Assembly (NCBI GenBank): GCA_001442925.1
Contig: LDXX01000005.1
Span: forward strand, 248,001 to 312,000
Direction: 5' to 3'
DNA: 64,000 nucleotides
Origin: Candidatus Kryptonium thompsonii
GTDB lineage: Bacteria > Bacteroidota > Ignavibacteria > Kryptoniales > Kryptoniaceae
A model generated the notes under the pieces. The model ran no database searches. It was not told the DNA's origin and saw nothing but the letters and a program-made list of their open reading frames with translations. Of this stretch, positions 25,991 through 34,466 are shown one piece after another. The translations under genes and the position numbers were made by a program. Every line of letters starts with the position of its first letter. The first letter of the stretch is position 1.

Positions 25991-26998
25991 TTAAATCAAG
26001 TTAGGTGCGTCAAGAAATTGATTTTTACCGTCCTTATAAAGCGCATATTGAAAACCTTTTCTTAAACCCATCGCTCCAATTTCACCCTTCAAGTTAACAG
26101 CGATAAATGCAACTTGGAAATTCGGGTCCTTGTCAATCCATTTTTTGTTGACTTTTAAGACGCGTTTTAAGGTTTCCTCAACCGCTTTTTGTGGATGCAT
26201 TCCATTTCGCATATATTCAACCACAAGAAAACTACCACATGTCCTTATCACAGCTTCACCAACGCCGGTTGAGCCAGCAGCACCAACTTCACCATCAACA
26301 TATAGCCCAGCACCAATTATTGGCGAATCCCCAACTCTTCCGTGTATCTTCCACGCAAGTCCACTTGTTGTAACGGCACCCGCAACCCTTCCTTCCTTAT
26401 CAAGTGCAAGCATTGCGATTGTGTCGTGGTTTTCTTCGGGCGAAAGCCAATTATCGTTTGGGCTTGCTTTCCTTTTCCATTCAAGCCATCTTTTACGAGC
26501 TTCATCTGTTAAGAGATCAACTTCTGGAAATCCCATCAATTTCGCAAACCTATCTGCCCCTTCCCCAACTATGAAAACATGTTTCGTCAATTCCATCACT
26601 TTCCTTGCAACTGAAACTGGGTTTTTACACTTTTGGACAAATGCAACAGCACCAGCGTTAAAATTCCAGTCCATTATGCATGCATCAAGTGAAACATGCC
26701 CACACTCATCCGGTAATCCACCATACCCAACGCTCATAACCTTTGGGTCATCTTCTGCGGTTCTAACTCCCAATTCAACTGCATCAAGCGCTGTTCCACC
26801 TTCTGACAAAACCTTAAATCCCATTTCGTTCGCCGCTATCCCCTGTCTCCATGTTGAGATCAAAACTGGACGACTCACTTGCTTAGACGACTTTGCAAAT
26901 GCAACTTCTGAAGGCCAGAGTGGTTTGAATTTTTTAGCAATTATTGCCCCAACCCCAGCAAGTAAAGAATTTCTCAAAAATTCTCTTCTTCCGATCAT
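25991..26998 (-). CDS. Tat-exported N4-glycosylasparaginase/isoaspartyl peptidase family protein
   Basis: N-terminal-nucleophile amidohydrolase of the glycosylasparaginase family, cleaving beta-aspartyl or N-linked Asn amides. ATG at 26998 gives 'MIGRREFLRNSLLAGVGAI', a twin-arginine (RR) Tat leader; a TTG start 66 bases upstream would bury it. Seen: 'VLISTWRQGIAANEMGF' near the mature start, 'SVGYGGLPDECGHVSLDACIMDW', the self-cleavage site 'NHDTIAML' whose Thr (about residue 193) becomes the nucleophile, 'SGLAWKIHGRVGDSPIIGAGLYVD' and 'GAAGSTGVGEAVIR'. Length about 335, normal. Export by Tat implies that it folds in the cytoplasm and acts in the periplasm, perhaps on imported peptides or glycopeptides. 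Confidence 0.9.
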   Translation of the reverse strand: MIGRREFLRNSLLAGVGAIIAKKFKPLWPSEVAFAKSSKQVSRPVLISTWRQGIAANEMGFKVLSEGGTALDAVELGVRTAEDDPKVMSVGYGGLPDECGHVSLDACIMDWNFNAGAVAFVQKCKNPVSVARKVMELTKHVFIVGEGADRFAKLMGFPEVDLLTDEARKRWLEWKRKASPNDNWLSPEENHDTIAMLALDKEGRVAGAVTTSGLAWKIHGRVGDSPIIGAGLYVDGEVGAAGSTGVGEAVIRTCGSFLVVEYMRNGMHPQKAVEETLKRVLKVNKKWIDKDPNFQVAFIAVNLKGEIGAMGLRKGFQYALYKDGKNQFLDAPNLI

Positions 26999-27079
26999 TG
27001 AACTTTTGCATTTGTTTTTAAATATCGCTGTTAAAAATTTAAAACACTTAATTTCAAAAGGCAAGTGTTTTAAACAAAA

Positions 27080-27823
27080 TTAAACCTCGTCAAGCAAAAT
27101 AAACTCCAAAGCGGAATTCTTGTTAACCTCAACATCCTTTGTCTTCTTTTTATAAAAACTTTTCATCTCAAACTCGCAAATTTTATAAATTGGGCAAACA
27201 CCACATAGCGGATCTCTTGCCTTGCAAATTGCTCTTCCAAACTTTATCAAACCAGTGTGAAGATGATAAGAAAGTTTATCAGGTATAAGTTTACCAACAG
27301 CGAAAAAGGTTTCCTCCGGCGTTTTTGTTTTAACTATGCCAACTCTATTTAAAATTCTATGAATGTGAGTATCCACAGGAAAAACCTCTTTATCAAAGCC
27401 AAACAAAAGCACGCATCCGGCGGTTTTTAACCCAACGCCTTTAAAAGAAGTTAAAAACTTTATCCCATCCTCGACCGACAAATCTTTAAGGAAAGATAAA
27501 TCAAAACCCCCATGCTTTTTCTTCAGCTCGATTAATAAATTTTTTATCCTCTTCGCCTTCTGACGCGCAAGCCCCCCAACTTTTATCGCTCTCTCAATTT
27601 CCCTTAGATCCGCGTTAGCCAAAGATTCAAAATCTGGGAACTTGTCCTTTAAATTTTTAAATGCCTTGTGACTGTTTAAATCGTTTGTGTTTTGCGACAA
27701 AATCGTTGCAATTAAAATATCAAGTGGGTCTGATTTTTCCCTCCTCTTGATCTCAAAAAGTTTACTAAGCGCATCGGATATCTTGCGAAGTTTATTTCTT
27801 AACTTTGCCTCATCCTTAACCAT
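27080..27823 (-). CDS. nth: Endonuclease III-type DNA glycosylase/AP lyase
   Basis: Base-excision repair enzyme removing oxidised pyrimidines. Seen: N-terminal 'DPLDILIATILSQNTND', helix-hairpin-helix 'LTSFKGVGLKTAGCVLL' with catalytic Lys133, catalytic Asp151 in 'PVDTHIHRI' (the 18-residue spacing equals that of E. coli K120/D138), and the iron-sulphur loop C-x6-C-x2-C-x5-C in 'CKARDPLCGVCPIYKIC'. 247 residues, about 30 more than E. coli because of charged ends. It overlaps the stop of the upstream DUF4292 gene by eight bases. Confidence 0.95.
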   Translation of the reverse strand: MVKDEAKLRNKLRKISDALSKLFEIKRREKSDPLDILIATILSQNTNDLNSHKAFKNLKDKFPDFESLANADLREIERAIKVGGLARQKAKRIKNLLIELKKKHGGFDLSFLKDLSVEDGIKFLTSFKGVGLKTAGCVLLFGFDKEVFPVDTHIHRILNRVGIVKTKTPEETFFAVGKLIPDKLSYHLHTGLIKFGRAICKARDPLCGVCPIYKICEFEMKSFYKKKTKDVEVNKNSALEFILLDEV

Positions 27824-28511
27824 CCCAGCTATTGACCTTTATTTCCGAGAAATTAAGATAGATCCCCCTTCCATGTCTGTCGTAAATTCTTATAACCTTC
27901 GGTAGCGTTATTTCACCGACTTTGACATACCTTGAATATCTCACTTCAAAAAATTTATCTCCCCCCTTGGAAAGAGTACAACTTTCAAGTTCAAGGTCTG
28001 AATTAAAATTTAAAGTAATTTCCTCATCGCCCCTTCTCTCATAAATTGAAAAGCCGTAATCAGCAAGATTATACATTTCAGCGTTGCTAACCCTTGGCGA
28101 TGCAATCAAAATGTCAACAATTTCATCAAATTTAAGATTAAACTCAAAATATCTTCGCAAATATTCACTTACTCTACCCGACAAAGTGCGATCATTAAAC
28201 CTATCGACAAGTTCAAAACTATCTCCATAAATTTTAACTTCACCCAAATTTATTCCAAATACTGTCTCAAACTTCAACATCAATGTGTCTGGTCTTTTTA
28301 GATTTACCCTTAAACTTGCCGAGCTTGAAAACTCAGGCGAGTCAATTGTTATGCTCCCCTTTGCAGTTATTAACTTAACATATCTATCACGGAAGTTGAG
28401 TTTACCAAGGGCTGTTTCAAAGTTTAAATCTGTTAACACCTTCTTTGATGGAGCGCATGAGATTAATAGGATAGCAATTGTGATAAGGCTTAGAACTTTA
28501 TATTTGACCAC
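27816..28511 (-). CDS. DUF4292-type lipoprotein (LolA/LolB-like fold expected)
   Basis: Envelope lipoprotein. Seen: leader 'MVKYKVLSLITIAILLISC' with the lipobox Cys at residue 19, then the pattern of DUF4292 proteins: 'VKLITAKGSITIDSPEFSSSASLRVNLKRPDTLMLKF' followed by a run of beta strands ('FEVRYSRYVKVGEITLPKVIRIYDR'). The family is thought to resemble LolA/LolB carriers of lipoproteins; that is family knowledge, not visible here. GTG start at 28511; its start overlaps the end of the TPR gene by 14 bases and its end overlaps nth by 8, so the three are tightly coupled. Confidence 0.82.
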   Translation of the reverse strand: MVKYKVLSLITIAILLISCAPSKKVLTDLNFETALGKLNFRDRYVKLITAKGSITIDSPEFSSSASLRVNLKRPDTLMLKFETVFGINLGEVKIYGDSFELVDRFNDRTLSGRVSEYLRRYFEFNLKFDEIVDILIASPRVSNAEMYNLADYGFSIYERRGDEEITLNFNSDLELESCTLSKGGDKFFEVRYSRYVKVGEITLPKVIRIYDRHGRGIYLNFSEIKVNSWDG

Positions 28512-30231
28512 GCTTTATCTTTTCCTTTAGTTTCTCGTTCGATGGATTTTTCTCAAAGGCTTTCTTCCAGAATTCCAAAGCTTTTTCTTTATCTCCAAGC
28601 TTAAAATAAACATCCCCCAAATGCTCAACAACCACAGGGCTTCCACCTTTTTCGACTGCTTTTGAAATATATTCCCTTGCTTTTTCATAATTCCCAAGTT
28701 TAAAATAAACCCAACCAATAGTATCAAGATAAGATGGATTATCAGGTTCCTGTTCAATTGCTTTTTTTGCCATTTCAAGTGCAAGTTCTAACCTTTCCCC
28801 ACGCTCGGCAAGCGTGTAGCTGTAATTGTTCAAAAGAAGATGATTATTGGGACTGATTTTTAAACCAAGTTCATGGAGTGAGTCAGATTTTGCTGCCTCA
28901 CCGATGGCATCGTAAACAAGAGCGAGTGTACTTATTACATCAATATTTTGTGGTTCAATCGAAAGAGCTTTTTCAAGTGGCTGAACTGCTTCCTTGTTTT
29001 GATCAAATCTATGATAACCCAGACCAAGCAAAAAGTTTAAAAAGAAGTCGTCTGGGAAATTTTTAAGTCCATCTTTCATCCATTTGATAAGCTCCTCAAA
29101 ATTCCCGATTTCATAAAGAGCAACCCCAATCCCACGCCACGCTTCAACGATTTTAGGATTAATTTTTACAACATTCGCAAACTCCTTAAATGCCCCTTCA
29201 TTATTCTTATCTTCAGATGCAATAACACCCAGCAACCAATGCACTTTCCATTCATTGGGATACCTTGCCGACAAATCATTTAAGGATTTTTTCACCTTTG
29301 GTATTAAACTTGTATCATTACTTGACCTTCTAAGCAATGTCTCCACAGCTTGCAGTTTTATGTCAACCCCAATAGAGTCATCTGATAAAATTTCATCAAA
29401 AACTTTAATGGCGTTACTTTTTTCTCCCAATTGAAGCAAAACCCCCATGTGGGTTACTCTCGCTTGTGCATCTGAAGGTTTTATTTCAATAAGCTCAGAA
29501 AGGATTGATTTTGCCTTTTGAAACTCACCTGCATTTATGTATGTTTCAGCGGTTAACTTTCTAAGCTCATAATTTGACGGATCAATTTCTATCATCATTT
29601 CAAGTGCATGGGCGGACTCAGCAAACCTACCAAGTTGAAAAGAAAGTTCAGCGATCCTTTGCAAGGCGTTCCATTCGGGACCATAGTTTTCAACGATCTT
29701 TCTATAAAGTTCAAGGGAACGCAAAGGTTTACTGCTTTCATAAAGTTGAGCCAGACTGAACAACGCCCCATAGTTTAAAGAATCAAGCCGAAGTATAGCC
29801 TCCAACTCATCTATAGCTTTTTGCGTCTCAAATGTCCCTATGTAAATGTCAACCAAAGTTTCGCGATAAGCTATATTTGATGGATCAAGTCTAACGGCTT
29901 CTTGAGCCATTTGAACAGCCAGTGAATGTTTCCCAATTTTATGGTATGATTTTGCAATGGCATTATAAATCCCAGGGCTTTTATCATACCGAAGAGCATC
30001 TTGATATTCAAGTATTGCGCTTGCGTAGTCACCTTTGAGTTCGTAAACTTGCCCCGCGATGAAATGCTCAATAGCCTTGTCCTGATTAAAATCTTGTTTA
30101 TATGTTAACTTTTGAACTTCAGATGAGCTTGGCTCCGTCGAAGTTGAAACCGTTTTTTTGCTTGAGGCACAACCAACCAGAATTAAAGCTATAAAAATTA
30201 AGACGTAGAAATTACAGCATCGCGTCGTCAT
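28498..30231 (-). CDS. TPR-repeat lipoprotein
   Basis: Scaffold protein anchored by a lipid. Seen: 'LIFIALILVGC' with the lipobox Cys at residue 21, followed by at least twelve tetratricopeptide repeats across residues 45-570, for example 'GDYASAILEYQDALRYDKSPGIYNAIAKSYHKIGK', 'QNIDVISTLALVYDAIGE' and 'SYLDTIGWVYFKLGNYEKAREYISKAVEKG'. Typical 34-residue spacing. 577 residues. Coupling to the DUF4292 lipoprotein gene suggests a joint outer-membrane assembly or maintenance role. TPR-rich lipoproteins of this type are common in FCB genomes. No enzymatic motif. Confidence 0.88.
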   Translation of the reverse strand: MTTRCCNFYVLIFIALILVGCASSKKTVSTSTEPSSSEVQKLTYKQDFNQDKAIEHFIAGQVYELKGDYASAILEYQDALRYDKSPGIYNAIAKSYHKIGKHSLAVQMAQEAVRLDPSNIAYRETLVDIYIGTFETQKAIDELEAILRLDSLNYGALFSLAQLYESSKPLRSLELYRKIVENYGPEWNALQRIAELSFQLGRFAESAHALEMMIEIDPSNYELRKLTAETYINAGEFQKAKSILSELIEIKPSDAQARVTHMGVLLQLGEKSNAIKVFDEILSDDSIGVDIKLQAVETLLRRSSNDTSLIPKVKKSLNDLSARYPNEWKVHWLLGVIASEDKNNEGAFKEFANVVKINPKIVEAWRGIGVALYEIGNFEELIKWMKDGLKNFPDDFFLNFLLGLGYHRFDQNKEAVQPLEKALSIEPQNIDVISTLALVYDAIGEAAKSDSLHELGLKISPNNHLLLNNYSYTLAERGERLELALEMAKKAIEQEPDNPSYLDTIGWVYFKLGNYEKAREYISKAVEKGGSPVVVEHLGDVYFKLGDKEKALEFWKKAFEKNPSNEKLKEKIKRGQI

Positions 30232-30294
30232 AAAAATCTCACTTTGCTAATTTTTAAGTAAAATTAAACCCCTCTTTCCAATTTTCCAAACAGA

Positions 30295-31077
30295 TCACCG
30301 AATGTTTATTTTTTTAACCCGAACCAAAACTTCATCCCCATAACTTGCTTTAAAAAACTCTCTAGCATTCCCATTTCTTATCCCAATCTCAATTAATCCA
30401 CTGCTGTCAACTAAAGCAACAACTTCCGAAATCCCGACATCAGAATATGTTCTTGAAATTTTACTTATTGTAGTCCCCTTAAACTTAACCTCACCATTGA
30501 TCTCACCCGATGCCCTCAAATTCGTTATCAAATTTCCAAATCTGTCAATATAAATAACCTTGCCCTTATAACTACCCTCACCCTGAATTTCAATGAACAT
30601 TTTCTCTGGCTTTTTAATGTTAAATTCACTTCCAAGTTCACTTATATCAACCCCGCGTGAGATATATGCAGAAACTGGTGCAAAGATATCCCTGCCATGA
30701 AAAGTTGAACTAACTTTCTCAAGAAAATAATTTTTATTTTCAACATAAACTGCTTTTAAAACTCCAACCTCACTCAAAACAAAATCAAGGAGCCCATTAT
30801 CTGGGGCGATAAAAATATATTCCCTCGTTTCAACAGCGATAATTTTTCTCTCACTTCCAACCCCAGGATCAACAACACAGACAAAAATTGTCTTCGGTGG
30901 AAAGTATTTGTAGGCATTCCATAGAACAAATCCTGCCTCGTGAACATTTTGAGGTGAGATATCGTGGCTGATGTCAACAATCTCAACATTTGGATTTATT
31001 CGTAGAATAACGCCCTTCATTGTTCCAACAAACCAGTCTCTATTTCCAAAATCAGTCAAAAGTGCTATGATCATCAT
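30295..31077 (-). CDS. SAM hydroxide adenosyltransferase family protein (DUF62)
   Basis: Cleaves S-adenosylmethionine with water/hydroxide to adenosine and methionine; same family as fluorinase and chlorinase. Seen: 'MIIALLTDFGNRDWFVGTMKG' at the N terminus with the family Asp-Phe-Gly, 'VDISHDISPQNVHEAGFVLWNAY', 'VFVCVVDPGVGSERKII', 'FIAPDNGLLDFVL', 'STFHGRDIFAPVSAYIS', and a C-terminal domain with 'VIYIDRFGNLITNL' and 'IEIGIRNGNAREFF'. The ATG at 31077 is chosen: the longer frame, open to 31161, would begin inside the terminator hairpin of the adjacent gene. About 260 residues, normal. Confidence 0.9.
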   Translation of the reverse strand: MMIIALLTDFGNRDWFVGTMKGVILRINPNVEIVDISHDISPQNVHEAGFVLWNAYKYFPPKTIFVCVVDPGVGSERKIIAVETREYIFIAPDNGLLDFVLSEVGVLKAVYVENKNYFLEKVSSTFHGRDIFAPVSAYISRGVDISELGSEFNIKKPEKMFIEIQGEGSYKGKVIYIDRFGNLITNLRASGEINGEVKFKGTTISKISRTYSDVGISEVVALVDSSGLIEIGIRNGNAREFFKASYGDEVLVRVKKINIR

Positions 31078-31141
31078 TTTCTTAGTAATTTGTTTTTGAT
31101 TTAACTTATTGCGATGGCAGAAATCAATAATTAAAAATAAA

Positions 31142-31177
31142 AAAGGGGAGCAAAGAAGCAAATCCTTGCTCCCCTTT
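31142..31177 (-). terminator. Intrinsic terminator after the large TonB-dependent receptor gene
   Basis: Perfect 12-base arms, 31142-31153 (AAAGGGGAGCAA) and 31166-31177, with a 12-base loop. On the minus strand the stem is followed by a U-rich run, TTTTTTATTTTTAATT. It lies 20 bases beyond the receptor gene's stop, so it ends that gene's transcript and separates it from the SAM-hydrolase gene. Confidence 0.85.
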
Positions 31178-31196
31178 GAATCAGCTAGTGAAATTT

Positions 31197-34100
31197 TTAA
31201 AATGTATACCTAATTCCAATCTGCGCTTGCCATCTCGATGCAAGGTCAAGTGGAAGCTCGCGAATTGGAGTTCCAGTCCACTGGAATCTTGGCTTACCTG
31301 TTGTTGGGTCAAGGCTGTGGAACCTGAGCAAGAAGGCTCTTTGGAAAGTAACTCCCTTTACAATTCCCCAATCCTTATTCAAAAGATTAAGCAAATTCAA
31401 AACATCAAATGTTATCTCAAGCTTTTGCCCTCTAAGTGACGGTATCTCAAGCGTAAGCCTTGCGTCAACCTGATGTGACCATGGACCACGAGCGCCCATC
31501 CTTTCAGCAAATTTACCACGATTCCTGCTCAAATAAGGATCACTTTCTATAAATGCATTCAGTTGATCGTAAGCTGGGTTATTATAAGGCAAGTTATTGC
31601 CACCCGCATCAACAAGAATTACGTCATTTCTATCCTTCGGTATATAAACAAGGTCATTTTCCGTTTGTCCATCTCCATTAACATCACCGTTATAGACCCA
31701 CGAATATGGTTGACCTGAAAGACCATTATAGAACAATCCAAGTGTTGCGGATATACCTCTGAAAATTTCATATCTGTAGGTAATTATGCCAAGGATTCTA
31801 TGCCTGTAATCAAAGGAAGAGTATGAAAGCGTTGGATTGTTAGGATCAATAGCATGATTAAATCTCCACTGCGAAAATGCCTGAGATGATGTTCCACTGT
31901 TCATATCTTTCGATACGCCATAAGTGTAAGCAAATTTAGCATAAATTCCATCTGGCGCAACAGGCCTTTCAAGTTGGAATGTGATATTGTAAGTATATCC
32001 TTGATTTGTATTCGTCAACAGGATAACATTTGTGAAAGTCGAATTATATTTTTGCACAGTCCATCTTCTCGTTGCATAATTCCATGTTCCATAAATTGGC
32101 CTTCCATCGGCAAGATAACCCTGTGGTATAAGGTTAATATCTTGATAAAGGATGTCGTTTACGACTTTTGAATATTGAGCCTCAATTGTTCCAATAAAGC
32201 CAAATGCAAGAGTTTTATCAACGCCAAAACTTGCCCTCCAAAGTTGAGGGAGCTTATATGTTGGCGCTGTAACATTTATCTCTGTCGTTTGTATAGGTGT
32301 TCCTCCTCTCGGCGGATTATATGGGTCAGGAACAAAATCTGGAACTGAAGCACCAGTCAAGAATAATCTTCCAAATTCCATTCCAGTGTTTGAATATTGA
32401 TTAGAAATCCAAACATATGGAACACGACCAGTAAACAATCCAACGCCACCACGAACTTGCAATGTCTTATCACCAAGCACATCCCAATTTATACCCAACC
32501 TTGGACCCCACATAAATTGTGCCTTCGGAACCTTATCAGTTGAGATATCGTAACCAAGCGGTTTGAATGTTGAATCAACCTTAGGATTATATGATGGCTT
32601 ATCCGGGAATGTCGGAACATCAAGCCTAAGTCCATAAGTTAATCTCAAGCCTGGTTTAACTGTCCACTCATCTTGAACATAAATTCCATATTGAATTGCT
32701 TTCCATTCAGCTCTTGGAGCTGGGTTGCCTGGTATATTTGAATAGCTCAGCTCATATTGAGCAGCTTTTCTTCCAGCAAGAAAATCAGCAAGCGAGTTCC
32801 AATGGTATGCACCAAAGAAATCGCGAATGAAGAGGTTGCTAAATGAGAATATCTCGTTATGAGTTCCAACCGTGATAGCATGACTGCCAACAAAGAATGT
32901 TAAGTTATTCGTAATTTCGATGACCCTTTGCTTCAAATCATTAGCCATTCTGAATTTCTCTGAACCAGCAGCAAGATTATATGTTCTACCCTGTGCATCG
33001 TAGGTCCTTACACTTACATATGGGAACGGTTGCCCATAGTATAAAGGTGCATCATGAATGATGGTATAACCAAGGATCAATTCGTTTGCAATGTTATTCC
33101 CAAATAAACTTCTCAATTGAAGGACTGTGGAGTTAGTCGTATTTTGAGTTTTATACCTTGTGTTCTCTGCATATATCGTAGCAACTGATGGTGCAGGAAT
33201 TCCAGATGTCGCTGGTGCATTATCGTCAAAAGCATCAAGATAGCTGTGTCTCAACGATAGACGATGATTTTGGCTGATGTTAAAATCTAACTTAACGAAG
33301 AGTTTGTTACTTTGTCTTTGAAACTTAAGAGCATCAAATGAACCTGTTTCATAACCATAAGCATTTTTCAAACGCTCGCGGAACAATCTAACACTATCTG
33401 GGGAAACAGTAAAGATGTTCGTTCCAACAGTTGGCGCTCCGAAAACTCGGTTCAAAGGAGAATTATAACGGGTAATCTCACCGTTGATGAAGAAGAATAA
33501 ACGATTTCTTAAGATAGGTCCACCAACTCTAAAACCAGTTTGATAATCTGTAAAGTTAGGATAAGGTCTTCTCAACGAATCAGGGCTCTTTCCAATGAAT
33601 TTTTGATTTCTCCCATAATAGAAAAGCGCCCCTGAAAATCTGTTAGTTCCACTTCTTGTGATGACATTTACGCCACCGCCTGTAAATCCGCTCTGACGAA
33701 CATCATAAGGAGCGATTACAATTTGAAACTCTTCAATTGCTTCAAGGCTTATCGGCGTGACATTTGACTGTCCTGCTGGTGTTCCTGTGGCGCCCAAGCC
33801 GAATAAATCATTGTAGTTCGCACCATCAATTTGAATGTTGTTGTAACGGTTGTTCCTACCGGCTGCGCTGTTCCCAACAAAATATGGTGAAATTTTGTAA
33901 TAATCCTGGAAACTTCTTGAAATCGTCGGAAGCACATCAATTTGCTGTCTCAAAACGTTTGTTGCGGGTCCAGTCCTTGCAGCATTTATAACACCAGCCC
34001 TCTCACCCACAACCTCAACTTCTCCAAGTTGAACTGGCTGTTCAGTAAGGCGGAAATTAAGTTCAAGATTCTGACCCAAGGCAAGCATTACATTTTCTCT

Positions 34101-34367
34101 CCTCTGCTGAGCATAACCAACATACGAAACAGTGATTGTGTAGGGTCCCCCGACTCTTAATCCAACAAGATTATAGTGCCCATCAATTCTTGAAATTGTT
34201 CCATAAACCGTTCCACTTGGTTCATGGACAGCGATGACATTAGCCCCAGGGAGAGGCTCACCTGTTTGAGTTGTTACAACACCACTTATGCTTGCGGTTG
34301 TGATGCCCTGCCCCCAGAGAATGGAAGGGATTAAGATAAATAAAGCTAATAACATCAAATGCCTCAT
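31197..34367 (-). CDS. Oar-like TonB-dependent receptor
   Basis: Large outer-membrane receptor, 1056 residues from the ATG at 34367 (AGGTG lies just before it; the open frame extends 17 codons further). Seen: signal peptide 'MRHLMLLALFILIPSILWGQ'; carboxypeptidase-regulatory-like domain ('SGVVTTQTGEPLPGANVIAVHEPSGT', 'GGPYTITVSYVGY'); plug with 'NNIQIDGANYNDLFGLG', 'EEFQIVIAPYDVRQSGFTGGGVNVITRSG'; a long barrel with 'GRNQKF' loops and a late calcium-like loop 'NGDVNGDGQTENDLVY'; C terminus 'WQAQIGIRYTF'. This arrangement matches Oar proteins, linked in myxobacteria and Bacteroidota to surface protein export and adhesion. It is monocistronic: own promoter-like boxes and terminator. Confidence 0.9.
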   Translation of the reverse strand: MRHLMLLALFILIPSILWGQGITTASISGVVTTQTGEPLPGANVIAVHEPSGTVYGTISRIDGHYNLVGLRVGGPYTITVSYVGYAQQRRENVMLALGQNLELNFRLTEQPVQLGEVEVVGERAGVINAARTGPATNVLRQQIDVLPTISRSFQDYYKISPYFVGNSAAGRNNRYNNIQIDGANYNDLFGLGATGTPAGQSNVTPISLEAIEEFQIVIAPYDVRQSGFTGGGVNVITRSGTNRFSGALFYYGRNQKFIGKSPDSLRRPYPNFTDYQTGFRVGGPILRNRLFFFINGEITRYNSPLNRVFGAPTVGTNIFTVSPDSVRLFRERLKNAYGYETGSFDALKFQRQSNKLFVKLDFNISQNHRLSLRHSYLDAFDDNAPATSGIPAPSVATIYAENTRYKTQNTTNSTVLQLRSLFGNNIANELILGYTIIHDAPLYYGQPFPYVSVRTYDAQGRTYNLAAGSEKFRMANDLKQRVIEITNNLTFFVGSHAITVGTHNEIFSFSNLFIRDFFGAYHWNSLADFLAGRKAAQYELSYSNIPGNPAPRAEWKAIQYGIYVQDEWTVKPGLRLTYGLRLDVPTFPDKPSYNPKVDSTFKPLGYDISTDKVPKAQFMWGPRLGINWDVLGDKTLQVRGGVGLFTGRVPYVWISNQYSNTGMEFGRLFLTGASVPDFVPDPYNPPRGGTPIQTTEINVTAPTYKLPQLWRASFGVDKTLAFGFIGTIEAQYSKVVNDILYQDINLIPQGYLADGRPIYGTWNYATRRWTVQKYNSTFTNVILLTNTNQGYTYNITFQLERPVAPDGIYAKFAYTYGVSKDMNSGTSSQAFSQWRFNHAIDPNNPTLSYSSFDYRHRILGIITYRYEIFRGISATLGLFYNGLSGQPYSWVYNGDVNGDGQTENDLVYIPKDRNDVILVDAGGNNLPYNNPAYDQLNAFIESDPYLSRNRGKFAERMGARGPWSHQVDARLTLEIPSLRGQKLEITFDVLNLLNLLNKDWGIVKGVTFQRAFLLRFHSLDPTTGKPRFQWTGTPIRELPLDLASRWQAQIGIRYTF

Positions 34368-34419
34368 GGGAAGCACCTGTTTTGTTTTAATTGCTGTGTT
34401 CAATGGAAATTTAAGCAAC

Positions 34420-34451
34420 CAAATTTAAATTTCAAATAAGGAAATGTTAAA
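34420..34451 (-). promoter_or_regulatory. Candidate Bacteroidetes-type promoter of the Oar-like receptor gene
   Basis: On the minus strand, TAAATTTG (34420-34427) matches TAnnTTTG, and 20 bases upstream stands TTTA (34448-34451), three of four bases of the -33 TTTG element. It lies in the gap between nuoN and the receptor gene, about 50 bases before the chosen ATG. Confidence 0.5.
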
Positions 34452-34466
34452 ATTTCGTTAAACTTT

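Noticed and set aside
31078-31161. Longer start for the SAM hydroxide adenosyltransferase
   Set aside because: It would begin inside the loop of the terminator hairpin of the receptor gene and adds residues unlike the family; the ATG at 31077 fits the family start.
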